The notes under the pieces were generated by a model. It was not told the DNA's origin. It made no database searches and saw only the letters and a program-made list of their open reading frames with translations. From contig CAZIIU010000013.1 of the NCBI GenBank assembly GCA_964539395.1, forward strand, positions 1 through 64,000: a stretch of 64,000 nucleotides of DNA. The letters are read 5' to 3'. The position numbers were made by a program, and so were the translations under genes. Of this stretch, positions 49,670 to 59,579 are shown piece after piece (position 1 is the first letter of the stretch; the number at the start of each line of letters is the position of its first letter). Source of the DNA: M55B112 sp964539395 (lineage in GTDB: Bacteria; Bacteroidota; Bacteroidia; Bacteroidales; GCA-2748055).

Positions 49670-50443
49670 ATGAAATCGTTTGGGCAGAAGAAGTTAGTCA
49701 GGAAGATGAACTACATCTCCGATCAGGAAGGAATTATGCACCGTTATCTCAGGGAACAGAACAACTGGGAGGCTCATCTGCAAAATACACAACAATTTAT
49801 ACTCAGCTCCTTCGAAGGCAAAGAGATTAATACACTTGCAGTATTGGGTAGCGGCTGGCTGCTCGATCTTCCCCTTGAAGAGCTTACGACAAAATTCAGT
49901 AAGATTCTTTTAGTTGATGTGTATCATCCTCCCCAGATCGTTAAAAAAACCGCCCCCTATAAAAATGTTTCACTGTTCGAAACAGACATTTCTGGTGGAG
50001 GTATCCAGTTTTGCTGGAACCTTCGAAAGTCGAAGGATGAACATTTCAGCAAATACATTCTGGATGATTTTGATCCAATGCAACCTGAACTGCCGTTCAA
50101 GCCCGATGCCTATATTTCGCTCAACCTGCTAAATCAACTTGATATTCTGTTAATCGACTTTCTGAAAAAGAGAAATGTAAGGATCGTGGATACGGAAATA
50201 AAAGCGTTCAGAAAAACCATTCAACAGTTTCATATTCATTGGATTACACAAATACCTGGTTGCCTGGTCACCGATGTTCGTGAACAGAACAAGGATGAAG
50301 AGGAGCTAACTGAACAGAAACTGGTGTATACAAGCCTTCCCAAAGCAATACGTTCCGAAGAATGGATCTGGGATTTTGACCTCTCAGGGAGCTACAGACC
50401 CGGACTTGAGACACGGATGAAAGTGAAGGCTTTGGAATGGTGA
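49670..50443 (+). CDS. uncharacterised Rossmann-like protein
   Basis: A 257-residue soluble protein I do not recognise. Residues about 50-90 (INTLAVLGSGWLLDLPLEEL then KILLVDVYHPPQI) look like the first two strands of a class I methyltransferase, with a G.G turn and an acidic residue at the end of strand 2. The usual catalytic motifs are not evident. The remainder is mixed helix and strand, ending in the strand ETRMKVKALEW. It lies alone between plsC and parE, with a small hairpin downstream. A SAM-dependent or degenerate methyltransferase is a guess. Confidence 0.6.
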   Translation: MKSFGQKKLVRKMNYISDQEGIMHRYLREQNNWEAHLQNTQQFILSSFEGKEINTLAVLGSGWLLDLPLEELTTKFSKILLVDVYHPPQIVKKTAPYKNVSLFETDISGGGIQFCWNLRKSKDEHFSKYILDDFDPMQPELPFKPDAYISLNLLNQLDILLIDFLKKRNVRIVDTEIKAFRKTIQQFHIHWITQIPGCLVTDVREQNKDEEELTEQKLVYTSLPKAIRSEEWIWDFDLSGSYRPGLETRMKVKALEW

Positions 50444-50494
50444 TCTTTCCTGCAACCAATCCCTCGTTGTTGATTTTTTTGTTAATAAATGAAT

Positions 50495-50514
50495 AAGGCT
50501 GTGAGCCTTGTTTT
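50495..50514 (+). terminator. short hairpin terminator candidate
   Basis: Stem AAGGCT/AGCCTT with a three-base loop (50495-50509), followed by GTTTT. It lies 50 bases after the uncharacterised gene and just before the parE promoter element. The stem is short, so termination may be partial. Confidence 0.45.
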
Positions 50515-50517
50515 AAC

Positions 50518-50525
50518 TATATTTG
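50518..50525 (+). promoter_or_regulatory. putative -7 element of parE-parC (TATATTTG)
   Basis: Exact TAnnTTTG match 101 bases before the parE ATG, giving a leader of about 95 bases. The leader contains a 6-base inverted repeat (CTCCGG 50532-50537 with CCGGAG 50583-50588) and a tiny open frame. Confidence 0.45.
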
Positions 50526-50569
50526 CGGTGACTCCGGAAGTCTGCCCGGGATATTGGTATATCGTAAGC

Positions 50570-50614
50570 ATGGCCCGCATACCCGGAGCAGAACCAATTG
50601 TAATTCAATATTGA
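50570..50614 (+). other. possible 14-codon upstream ORF in the parE leader
   Basis: ATG at 50570 to TGA at 50612-50614 encodes MARIPGAEPIVIQY. Its stop overlaps the strong ribosome-binding sequence GAGGGGGA (50613-50620) that serves parE six bases later. It may be translated and coupled to parE, or may be chance. Confidence 0.15.
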
Positions 50615-50626
50615 GGGGGATATAGT

Positions 50627-52465
50627 ATGTCAGCGATTTATTCAGAGGAAAGCATACGCACACTTGACTGGAAGGAGCATATCAGGAAAAGACCTGGAAT
50701 GTACATAGGTAAACTGGGTGATGGCACGTCTCCGGATGATGGTATTTACATCCTTCTGAAAGAGGTCCTGGATAATTCCGTGGATGAATACATGATGGGG
50801 TTCGGGAAGACTATCGAAATCATAATCAATGAAAAGAAGGTAACAGTCCGGGATTATGGCAGGGGCATTCCCCTCGGGAAGGTCCTCGATGTTGCCTCAA
50901 AAATGAATACAGGGGCAAAGTACGATTCCAAAGTTTTTAAAAAGTCCGTAGGATTGAATGGTGTCGGTATCAAGGCCGTTAATGCCCTCTCCTCCAGTTT
51001 TCTCATACAATCGCACCGTGACGGATTTTCCAAGCTGGTCGACTTTCAGCAGGGAAACCTGGTGTCTGACGACAATGAAAAGGCAAGTGAGGAAAAGAAT
51101 GGAACTTCCATTTCATTTGTTCCTGATGAGGAGATGTTCGGGAGCTTCAGCTTTAATGACGAGTATATTGAAAGCATGCTCAGGAACTATACCTACCTGA
51201 ACACGGGTCTTACCATTATATACAACGGGAAAAAATTTATTTCAAAGAACGGGTTAAAGGACCTGCTGAAGGAGAATATGAGCGGGGAGGGTTTGTACCC
51301 GATCATTCACATGAAAAACGGGGATATCGAAGTCGCAATCACCCATGGTAACCAGTACGGCGAAGAGTATTACAGCTTCGTGAACGGACAGCATACCACA
51401 CAGGGGGGAACCCACCTTGCTGCTTTCAGGGAGGGACTTGTAAAAACCATACGTGATTTTTACAAGAAGGATTTCGATCCGTCTGATATAAAAACCTCCA
51501 TTATCGCCGCGGTAAGCATCAAGGTAGAGGAGCCGGTATTTGAATCTCAAACCAAAACCAAACTTGGATCGAGGGACATTGGTCCGAACGGACCAAGCGT
51601 CAGGAACTTCATTATGAATTTTCTCACTTCCAAACTGGATGATTACCTGCATAAACATCCTGATACTACAAACAACCTGCTAAAGAAGATACAGGAAAGT
51701 GAGAGGGAACGAAAAGCGATTTCAGGGATTAAAAAGCTCGCACGTGAGCGTGCAAAAAAAGCCAACCTCCACAATAAGAAGCTGAGAGACTGCAAAGTGC
51801 ACTACAACTCCAGTCATGAAAGAAAAAACGAAACCACGATCTTTATTACCGAGGGCGATTCAGCTTCCGGATCAATCACAAAATCAAGGGATGTAAATAC
51901 CCAGGCCGTATTCAGCCTTCGGGGTAAACCTCTGAACTGCTTCGGACTTACCAAAAAAGTGGTGTACGAAAATGAAGAATTTAATTTGCTTCAGTCTGCA
52001 TTGAACATTGAGGAGGACCTTGAGGGACTGAGGTACAAGAATGTGGTGATCGCCACAGATGCTGATGTGGACGGTATGCATATACGGCTCTTGTTACTCA
52101 CTTTCTTTCTCCAGTTTTTCCCCAACCTGGTCAGAAACAAACACCTGTTCATCCTTCAAACCCCGTTATTCAGGGTACGAAACAAGAAGGTAACCATCTA
52201 TTGCTATTCCGAAGAGGAAAAGGAAAGTGCCATAGAAAAACTGGGGCCAAGTCATGAGATCACCAGGTTCAAAGGGCTTGGGGAAATAAGCCCGGATGAG
52301 TTCAAACATTTTATCGGACCGGAGATCCGGCTCGAACCGGTGAAACTCGGAAAGGAGGATGACATTCACGACATCCTCGAATTCTACATGGGAAAAAATA
52401 CACCCGACCGACAAGACTTTATTATTGAAAGACTGAGGATTGAAGAAGATGTGGTTGCCGTTTAA
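50627..52465 (+). CDS. parE: DNA topoisomerase IV subunit B
   Basis: ATPase subunit of the type IIA topoisomerase that unlinks daughter chromosomes. The 612 residues comprise a GHKL ATPase domain (KEVLDNSVDEY, DYGRGIPLG, GLNGVGIKAVNALS), the transducer domain, and a TOPRIM domain (TEGDSASGS, ATDADVDGMHI) with the RFKGLGE segment near the end. GyrB-type proteins are closely related; ParE is chosen for the length and the adjacent parC. A strong Shine-Dalgarno GAGGGGGA precedes the ATG, which is uncommon in this phylum. Confidence 0.93.
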   Translation: MSAIYSEESIRTLDWKEHIRKRPGMYIGKLGDGTSPDDGIYILLKEVLDNSVDEYMMGFGKTIEIIINEKKVTVRDYGRGIPLGKVLDVASKMNTGAKYDSKVFKKSVGLNGVGIKAVNALSSSFLIQSHRDGFSKLVDFQQGNLVSDDNEKASEEKNGTSISFVPDEEMFGSFSFNDEYIESMLRNYTYLNTGLTIIYNGKKFISKNGLKDLLKENMSGEGLYPIIHMKNGDIEVAITHGNQYGEEYYSFVNGQHTTQGGTHLAAFREGLVKTIRDFYKKDFDPSDIKTSIIAAVSIKVEEPVFESQTKTKLGSRDIGPNGPSVRNFIMNFLTSKLDDYLHKHPDTTNNLLKKIQESERERKAISGIKKLARERAKKANLHNKKLRDCKVHYNSSHERKNETTIFITEGDSASGSITKSRDVNTQAVFSLRGKPLNCFGLTKKVVYENEEFNLLQSALNIEEDLEGLRYKNVVIATDADVDGMHIRLLLLTFFLQFFPNLVRNKHLFILQTPLFRVRNKKVTIYCYSEEEKESAIEKLGPSHEITRFKGLGEISPDEFKHFIGPEIRLEPVKLGKEDDIHDILEFYMGKNTPDRQDFIIERLRIEEDVVAV

Positions 52466-52488
52466 CGGCAAAAGAAGAAATCATATCA

Positions 52489-55434
52489 ATGAACGAAGAG
52501 TTATATAACAAAAACAATATACCGGGAGACTTTCAATCAATCGACGGAAACCGGGAAGATGGGCAAAGCGGTGCAAAAATCACACGTCTTACAGGAATGT
52601 ATGAGGATTATTTTATCGACTATGCCTCATATGTCATCCTTGAAAGAGCCGTCCCCAATATCCAGGACGGACTTAAACCCGTTCAGCGTCGCATCCTTCA
52701 CTCAATGAAACGCCTGGATGACGGCAGGTACAACAAAGTGGCTAATATTATCGGCTATACCATGCAGTTCCACCCCCATGGCGATGCATCAATCGGAGAT
52801 GCTCTTGTACAGATGGGACAAAAAGAGTTGCTGATTGATATGCAGGGAAACTGGGGGAATATATTCACAGGCGATGGTTCGGCGGCCCCACGATATATTG
52901 AGGCCAGGCTTTCACATTTTGCCAATGATGTACTCTTTAATCCGAAAACCACTACCTGGAAACTGTCGTACGACGGCAGGAACAAAGAACCACTGACATT
53001 GCCGGTTAAATTCCCCCTGCTTCTTGCACAGGGTGCTGAAGGTATTGCAGTCGGACTCTCGTCAAAGATCCTTCCTCATAATTTTATTGAACTTATCGAT
53101 GCCTCTGTTAAATATCTACAGGGGAAAGAATTTGAACTGTTCCCGGATTTTCCAACTGGCGGGAACGCTGATTTCAGCAAATACAACGATGGTAAGCGGG
53201 GCGGAGTTGTAAAAGTAAGAGCCAAAATAGAGAAGACCGATAAAAAAACCCTCGTGATAAGGGACCTTCCTTTCGGCAAAACTACAGGTACCCTGATCGA
53301 CTCTATTATTAAAGCCAATGAAAAGGGTAAGATAAAAATTAAAAAGATCGACGATAATACGGCAGAATTCGTAGAGATCATGATCCAACTTGCTCCGAAT
53401 ATCTCGTCCGACAAAACAATTGACGCCCTGTATGCCTTCACGGACTGCGAAGTGTCGATCTCGCCAAACTGTTGTGTGATTGAAGATGATAAGCCCAGGT
53501 TCATCGGCGTAAGCGAAGTGCTGAAGCACAACACAGAAAGCACAAAATCACTGCTGAAGGCAGAATTGGAAATCCGGCTGTCGGAACTGGAAGAAAACTG
53601 GCACATGTCGTCGCTCGAAAAAATCTTTATTGAGGAACGTATATACCGCGATATCGAAGAGTGTGAAACATGGGAATCCGTGCTTGAAGCGATCGATAAA
53701 GGACTTGAACCCTTCAAAAAACTCCTGGTCAGGGAGGTGACAACGGAGGATATTATCAGGCTCACCGAAATTAAGATTAAAAGAATCTCCAGGTTCGATG
53801 TTAAGAAAGCCGATGAGTTAATAAAAGGAATAGAGGATGAGATTAAGCAGGTGAAACACAACCTGGCCAACCTGGTAGACTACACGATTGATTATTTCAG
53901 AAACATTAAGAAAAAGCACGGCAAAGGAAAGGAGAGAAAAACCGAAATCCGTAACTTCGAAAATATTGTTGCATCAAAAGTGGTCGCTGCAAATGAGAAA
54001 CTATATGTGAACCGCGTCGATGGATTTATCGGTACGGGATTAAGAAAGGATGAATATGTGTGCGACTGTTCAGATATTGACGATATCATTGTCTTCCTCA
54101 AGGACGGCACCTATGTGGTGAATAAGGTGGCCGAAAAACTCTTTGTAGGAAAGAATATTATGTATGTGGCCGTTTTTAAACGTGACGACAGGAGAACCAT
54201 CTACAATGTGATTTACTACGACGGAAACTCGGGACATACAATGATGAAGCGCTGCCCGATAACCGGCGTAACCAGGGAAAAGACCTATAATATCGGCAGG
54301 GAGCATCCGCATACACGTATTCTCTATATGACCGCAAATCCTAATGGCGAAGCAGAAACGGTAAAGGTAAGTCTGAAGCCCAGGCCACGACTGAAAAAAA
54401 CCTTATTTGAAATGGATTTCAGCGAACTGGCTATCAAAGGTCGAAGTGCGGCAGGGAACATTCTTACAAAATATGCGATCCATAAAATCACAATGAAAGA
54501 GAAGGGCCTCTCCACACTGGGAGGAAGAAAAATATGGTTCGATGAGGATGTTAACAGACTAAACGCTGATGCCCGGGGAATATTCCTGGGTGAATTCTCC
54601 GGCGATGATCAGCTGCTGGTAATCACTAAATCGGGTGCATTCAGAATCACCAGCTTCGACCTCTCAAACCATTTTGAGAATGACCTGTTAATCATTGAAA
54701 AATTCAGACCATCAAAGATCTGGTCAGTTGCCTATTACGATGCAGAGCAGGATTACTATTATATCAAAAGGTTCCATATCGAACCAACTGAAAAACTTAC
54801 AAGTTTCATTGGCGATCATCCTGATTCAAGGTTAATACAGATTATGGAGGTGGAATACCCGCGGCTTGAGCTGAAGTTTGGAGGAAAAAACAAGGACCGA
54901 AACCCCGAGATCATTGAAGTTGCTGAGTATATAGGTGTTAAAAGCTTCAGGGCCAGAGGAAAACGACTATCCAATTATGAGGTAAAAGTAATCGAACAAT
55001 TGGAGCCGCTCACTCAGGATAAGAAACAGGTAAATGAGGAAGTTAGGGCATTCGAAACTAAAGAGGATGCAAATGCCTTACTTGAAGCAGAAAAATCCAG
55101 ATCTGCAGAAGATCCGGCAGAAACACCATCGGATATGAATAATGATGCACCAGGGAAGCGGTCCCAAGGTGAAGAAAACAGTCGACCGGTAAAAAATGAT
55201 CCGGAAAAACGAAAAGAGAGTCCTGATAAAAAAACTCCTTTGAAAGGTAAAAAGGCTCCTTCGGACAAACAAATTCCGGATGATGTGCCATTGGAAATTG
55301 TGGATCCGGGTGAAGAAAAGGGTAAAAAAACGGGGAAAGCTTCCGGCACAGTCAAAAAGACTGATGGTCTGAAACCGGCAAAAAAACCGGCCGGCGATAA
55401 AGAATCCAATGGCCAGATGAAGCTGGAACTGTAA
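52489..55434 (+). CDS. parC: DNA topoisomerase IV subunit A, with long charged tail
   Basis: DNA-cleaving subunit partnering ParE. The breakage-reunion domain has YASYVILERAVPNIQDGLKPVQRR, the HPHGDASIGDALVQM segment and the catalytic tyrosine Y136 in GSAAPRYIEARL. A long coiled-coil tower and a beta-propeller-like C-terminal region follow (about 500-840). The last 110 residues or so are a low-complexity Lys/Glu/Pro/Ser tail (KKTPLKGKKAPSDK and similar), making the protein 981 residues. It follows parE by 23 bases, so the subunits are made from one mRNA. Confidence 0.93.
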   Translation: MNEELYNKNNIPGDFQSIDGNREDGQSGAKITRLTGMYEDYFIDYASYVILERAVPNIQDGLKPVQRRILHSMKRLDDGRYNKVANIIGYTMQFHPHGDASIGDALVQMGQKELLIDMQGNWGNIFTGDGSAAPRYIEARLSHFANDVLFNPKTTTWKLSYDGRNKEPLTLPVKFPLLLAQGAEGIAVGLSSKILPHNFIELIDASVKYLQGKEFELFPDFPTGGNADFSKYNDGKRGGVVKVRAKIEKTDKKTLVIRDLPFGKTTGTLIDSIIKANEKGKIKIKKIDDNTAEFVEIMIQLAPNISSDKTIDALYAFTDCEVSISPNCCVIEDDKPRFIGVSEVLKHNTESTKSLLKAELEIRLSELEENWHMSSLEKIFIEERIYRDIEECETWESVLEAIDKGLEPFKKLLVREVTTEDIIRLTEIKIKRISRFDVKKADELIKGIEDEIKQVKHNLANLVDYTIDYFRNIKKKHGKGKERKTEIRNFENIVASKVVAANEKLYVNRVDGFIGTGLRKDEYVCDCSDIDDIIVFLKDGTYVVNKVAEKLFVGKNIMYVAVFKRDDRRTIYNVIYYDGNSGHTMMKRCPITGVTREKTYNIGREHPHTRILYMTANPNGEAETVKVSLKPRPRLKKTLFEMDFSELAIKGRSAAGNILTKYAIHKITMKEKGLSTLGGRKIWFDEDVNRLNADARGIFLGEFSGDDQLLVITKSGAFRITSFDLSNHFENDLLIIEKFRPSKIWSVAYYDAEQDYYYIKRFHIEPTEKLTSFIGDHPDSRLIQIMEVEYPRLELKFGGKNKDRNPEIIEVAEYIGVKSFRARGKRLSNYEVKVIEQLEPLTQDKKQVNEEVRAFETKEDANALLEAEKSRSAEDPAETPSDMNNDAPGKRSQGEENSRPVKNDPEKRKESPDKKTPLKGKKAPSDKQIPDDVPLEIVDPGEEKGKKTGKASGTVKKTDGLKPAKKPAGDKESNGQMKLEL

Positions 55435-55506
55435 CTGCAATCATTTGGTGAAGGATAAGTTCTGTAGAAATATCATTAACAGGTCAATAAATTAATCCGG
55501 AAACAG

Positions 55507-56019
55507 ATGCATACACGTATCTTTCTATTGGGCTTCATGGGATCCGGAAAAAGTACACACGGAAGGTCAATTGCAAAGATGATGGGCTATTCCTTCGTGG
55601 ATATGGACCGGTGGATAGAGGAATTCACCGGAATGAACATACCTGAAATATTTAATACGCATGGGGAGCAGTTTTTCAGAATGCAGGAACGCAACGCCAT
55701 TAAAGAACTCAGTAAAATGGAACGGGTTATTATCGCCACCGGGGGTGGTACTCCCTGTTATGGAGAAAACATGGAACTGTTGAAAAAATCAGGACTCACC
55801 ATCTACCTGAAACTTTCACCGGAGGTGCTTCTAAGCAGACTAAGACTATCGAAAAACAAGCGGCCACTCCTCAATGGTAAAAGCGAGGAGGAGATACAAA
55901 AAACAATCGAAGAGTTACTTCAGCAGCGTGAACCATTCTATGCCTGTGCAGATATGATCATTGACGGACTCGAAAGTGTGAATGAACGCGTTGTCAATGC
56001 CATTCAGAGGTATCATTAA
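55507..56019 (+). CDS. aroK: shikimate kinase
   Basis: Phosphorylates shikimate in aromatic amino acid synthesis. The 170-residue protein has Walker A GFMGSGKST (9-17), the DMD shikimate-binding acid pair, the FFRMQE arginine segment, ATGGGTPC, and the lid RLRLSKNKRPLL. It lies 72 bases after parC on the same strand and may be read from that transcript or its own promoter. The 102-base gap to the convergent cydC holds no strong terminator that I can see. Confidence 0.95.
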   Translation: MHTRIFLLGFMGSGKSTHGRSIAKMMGYSFVDMDRWIEEFTGMNIPEIFNTHGEQFFRMQERNAIKELSKMERVIIATGGGTPCYGENMELLKKSGLTIYLKLSPEVLLSRLRLSKNKRPLLNGKSEEEIQKTIEELLQQREPFYACADMIIDGLESVNERVVNAIQRYH

Positions 56020-56121
56020 ACAGAAGGACCACTCAGACTCCTTATAAATCCTGCAAAACTTTCTGGACATTGAACAATGCCACGAAATTGTGAGGAAGTA
56101 CCGGTTTAATAAGGTAGCCGG

Positions 56122-57828
56122 CTAAGGAAAGACAATCTGATATTCCATCATCGTGGAGTAATAGGAATTCCCCTTAAGAAGTTGGGAATGTGTGCCTTCT
56201 CCAATAATCCGGCCACTGTGCATTACAAGTACCTGGTCCATCTTTTCCATATCCAGTAAACGGTGTGTAACCATAATCACAGTTCGTTCCCTGGTTGCTG
56301 CCCTGATAATGTCAAGTATATTTCTCTCGGTATTTACATCCAGGTTAGCAGTTGGTTCATCCAGAATCCATATCGGGGCATCTTTCAGCAGCGCCCTCGC
56401 CAGGGCCATTAATCTTCGTTCACCTCCTGAGAGACGTGTTCCAAAGCTTCCGGGGTTGATATCTAGATTCTCACTAAAGCTCCCAAGCCCTGTTTTTTCA
56501 AGCACCTCTCTTAATTGCTGATCAGTAGCAGAAGGATCTGCAAGCAGCAGGTTTTCACGCAGGGATCTGTTAAAAATATATGCATCCTGTGATACTACCG
56601 AGAAAAAAGAACGAAGTTCCTCCACATTATAATGCCTTATATCGGAATCTTGCAAAAGGATCTTTCCTGCCTGTGGATCCCAGAAACGCAACATAAGGCT
56701 AACCAGGGTACTTTTTCCGCTTCCGGTTGGTCCCACGATGGCAGTTTTTGACTGTTGTCTGACTGTAAAATTAATATCACGCAAATAGATGGATTCGGAT
56801 TCGTATGAAAAAGATACATGCCTGAAACTAAGATCGGACTTACTGGAAGTTTTCCGGGTAGCTGGCGGATCAGTATCTTCCAGGGAACTTTCAGTAATGG
56901 CCTGGATACGGGCGGCTGATTCCTGATAGTCCTCCAGATGCAGGAAGCCATTGCCAAGGTTTTGAACCGCCTCGAAGCTGCTCAGTACTCCCAGGGTAAG
57001 CATGGCAAGCATCACACCGGGAATTTGATCGGCCATTACAAGCGGAATGGCCAACACCAATACTGCAAACATCCCCATATAGGTCACAAGAATGTGCAGA
57101 CCTTCAACCATTCCAGTCAGGCCCGCATTGCTGCGGTGGATCGTATCTATCTGCCGCTGAAGACCGGTCACCTCTTCAGCAGTTTTTTGTTTTTGCCCAA
57201 GCCATATTAAATCCTGCAATCCCATCAACCTGTCGACAAAATAGGATTTCATTTCCGATTTTAACCCTATGTCCTTACTTCCCATGCCTTTTGCCAGGCG
57301 TATCGCCAGCAGGGGGACAGCTATTCCGCCCAAGGCAAGAAACAGCAAAGTAACTATGGCCAGTCCCGGGTCAAAAAACCATAACCCGGTAAAAGTGAGA
57401 AACGAAATCACAAATGCCGCTAAAGCCGGAGACAAGACTCGCAAAAATGCATTTTGCAATAAATCAATATTACCCACCAGGCTGGCAAGAAGGTCACCCG
57501 ATTTGCGTCCCATCATCCATACCTGGGAAAGTGAATCGAGTTTGCGGTAAAGCTGACTCCGCATCTCTGATAGAATCCTGAAAACAAGGTCGTGGGAAAC
57601 CAATCGCTCAGTATATCTCACAACAGCCCTGGAAATTCCGAAAAACCGGACAGCGGCCGTCACAATAAAAAGGTCAACCAGCATAGGCCTTTGTGCAGCA
57701 CGTGAAATAAGGTATCCTGAGGTGCTCAATAATCCAATCCCTGTGGCAATTGTTGCTATAGCCAGCGCTATTGCCCCGGCAAATTGCAGCTTATGCCCCT
57801 TCATATATAACCATAAAAACCGCATCAT
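56122..57828 (-). CDS. cydC: CydDC thiol exporter, CydC subunit
   Basis: One half of the heterodimeric ABC exporter that moves glutathione or cysteine to the periplasm and is needed for cytochrome bd assembly. The 568 residues comprise a six-helix transmembrane domain (1-310) and an ATPase domain with Walker A GPTGSGKST, signature LSGGERR, and the ILDEPTANLD Walker B. The start overlaps cydD by four bases. It is last in cydABDC and ends at the converging aroK. Confidence 0.93.
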   Translation of the reverse strand: MMRFLWLYMKGHKLQFAGAIALAIATIATGIGLLSTSGYLISRAAQRPMLVDLFIVTAAVRFFGISRAVVRYTERLVSHDLVFRILSEMRSQLYRKLDSLSQVWMMGRKSGDLLASLVGNIDLLQNAFLRVLSPALAAFVISFLTFTGLWFFDPGLAIVTLLFLALGGIAVPLLAIRLAKGMGSKDIGLKSEMKSYFVDRLMGLQDLIWLGQKQKTAEEVTGLQRQIDTIHRSNAGLTGMVEGLHILVTYMGMFAVLVLAIPLVMADQIPGVMLAMLTLGVLSSFEAVQNLGNGFLHLEDYQESAARIQAITESSLEDTDPPATRKTSSKSDLSFRHVSFSYESESIYLRDINFTVRQQSKTAIVGPTGSGKSTLVSLMLRFWDPQAGKILLQDSDIRHYNVEELRSFFSVVSQDAYIFNRSLRENLLLADPSATDQQLREVLEKTGLGSFSENLDINPGSFGTRLSGGERRLMALARALLKDAPIWILDEPTANLDVNTERNILDIIRAATRERTVIMVTHRLLDMEKMDQVLVMHSGRIIGEGTHSQLLKGNSYYSTMMEYQIVFP

Positions 57829-59579
57829 AATTCACCTCCGCTTCCAGGTGTTTGCATGAACCCGGCATAGATGCCATTTTTGGCAATCAGGCTATCGTTG
57901 GTTCCGGTTTCAACGATCTGCCCATTATTGAAAACCATGATTTTACCTGCCCTGTAAATGGTTTTTAATCGGTGTGCAATGATCAAAGTAGTGCGGTCCC
58001 TAAAGAGTTCCTCCGTAGCACGGGCAATCAGCTCTTCACTCTCCGGGTCAAGGTGAGAGCTGGGTTCGTCCAGGACAATTACAGCGGCATTTTTAAGGAA
58101 GGCTCTCGCGATGGCCAGGCGCTGCTTTTCACCACTACTTAATCTTGCGGCATTTTCTATTAGTTGAGTGTTGTAACCTTGGGGCAGACCCATTATAAAG
58201 TCGTGCGCCCCGGCTTTTCTGCAAGCTGCTGAAACCTGCTCCATGCTTGCTTCCGAATTGGACAACTGAAGATTTTCCAGCACGCTCATATTAAAAAAAT
58301 GCGGATGCTGAGATACATATGCAATAATCCGGTTTCTTTCCTCTTCGGGAATCTCATCAGCAGGAACCCCGTTAAATAGTATGCGTCCCGCATCTGGCTT
58401 TAATAAGCCCATCAGGAGGAAGGAGAAAGTTGTCTTTCCCGAACCGGTGTGGCCAACTACCGCGGATAGTTTCCCAGGTTCAATACAACAATTAATCTGG
58501 TGCAAAGCCGGATGTGTTGTGTCAGGGTAAGAATAATCCACATTTACAAAATCGATTTGCACATTTTCACCGGGGAGTTTAAACTCCGATGCAGAAATCA
58601 TCTGTTCCGACCCCGAATCCAGAATCTCAAACATCTTTTTTGCTGCAGATACCCCCTCCATCCCTGAGTGATGATGCTGACCAAGTGCACGGAAGGGGAG
58701 GTAAAATTCCGGCGCCAATAACAGAACCAAAAGTCCATCCTGATAAACCATCATGCCTTCTATCAACCGTATACCTACCTGCAGCGCCACCATGGCAATG
58801 CTTACGCTGGCAGCCAGCTCCAATACCATTCCCGAAAGGAAGGCCACCCTGAGTACCTTCATGGTGATTTCCCGAAAACTATCACTTACCCTGGAAACTG
58901 CCTCAGCCTCTTCGCGGTTTCTATTAAAGATTTTCAATGTCTTAATCCCATGCAGCACATCGAGAAAATGGGCCGACATAGTGCTCATCTCATTCCACTG
59001 CTTATTGGTGAGCTTGCCAGCCCAGGTGCCGACTAACCACATAAAAAACAGTATCAGGGGAGCTGTAACAAATAAAATAAGGCCACTCATCCAATCGTAG
59101 AAAAAGGAAAATACAATGATAGTCACCGGTAAAACCCCAATATGAATGATAGAAGGAATATACCTGGTGTAGTAATCATCAAGCTTTTCATCCCCCTCGG
59201 TCAACAGGTTTACAAGTTCCCCGGTTTTTTGCTCTCGGCTGTAGGAGGGCCCCGCATTGAGCAATCGGCCAAAAAGCCTTAGTCGTAAAGCGGACCTAAT
59301 CTTTATTGCACTATGCTGCGCTAACCTTTCCCTGATCCACACCAACAAGGCCCTGGCAACAATAGAGCCTGCCAACAGGTATAGAAGATGATTTTCCGGA
59401 GCAGTGTTCAGTATGAAAACGTCATTGATAACCAGGCTGAGCAACAACATTTGCAAAACAATGACCACAGTGGTCAAGAAACTCAGCAGTGAGAGAGTAA
59501 GCAAAAATCCGGGTATGTCATTTGCCAGTCTAAATAACCGCCTATGAATACTATCACTACTCCCTGGGTATTGCATCAC
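57825..59579 (-). CDS. cydD: CydDC thiol exporter, CydD subunit
   Basis: Partner of CydC. The 584 residues comprise a six-helix membrane domain and an ATPase domain with Walker A GHTGSGKTT and Walker B VLDEPSSHLD. The signature is LSSGEKQ instead of the canonical LSGGQ, so the two ATP sites may not be equal. It overlaps cydB by 23 bases and cydC by four, giving a compact operon. Assignment as CydD rather than another ABC exporter rests on this context. Confidence 0.92.
   Translation of the reverse strand: MMQYPGSSDSIHRRLFRLANDIPGFLLTLSLLSFLTTVVIVLQMLLLSLVINDVFILNTAPENHLLYLLAGSIVARALLVWIRERLAQHSAIKIRSALRLRLFGRLLNAGPSYSREQKTGELVNLLTEGDEKLDDYYTRYIPSIIHIGVLPVTIIVFSFFYDWMSGLILFVTAPLILFFMWLVGTWAGKLTNKQWNEMSTMSAHFLDVLHGIKTLKIFNRNREEAEAVSRVSDSFREITMKVLRVAFLSGMVLELAASVSIAMVALQVGIRLIEGMMVYQDGLLVLLLAPEFYLPFRALGQHHHSGMEGVSAAKKMFEILDSGSEQMISASEFKLPGENVQIDFVNVDYSYPDTTHPALHQINCCIEPGKLSAVVGHTGSGKTTFSFLLMGLLKPDAGRILFNGVPADEIPEEERNRIIAYVSQHPHFFNMSVLENLQLSNSEASMEQVSAACRKAGAHDFIMGLPQGYNTQLIENAARLSSGEKQRLAIARAFLKNAAVIVLDEPSSHLDPESEELIARATEELFRDRTTLIIAHRLKTIYRAGKIMVFNNGQIVETGTNDSLIAKNGIYAGFMQTPGSGGEL

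Noticed and set aside
53076..53870. 264-codon open frame antisense to parC
   Set aside because: Ser-rich, motif-free translation of the complement of a conserved gene; no promoter or start context.
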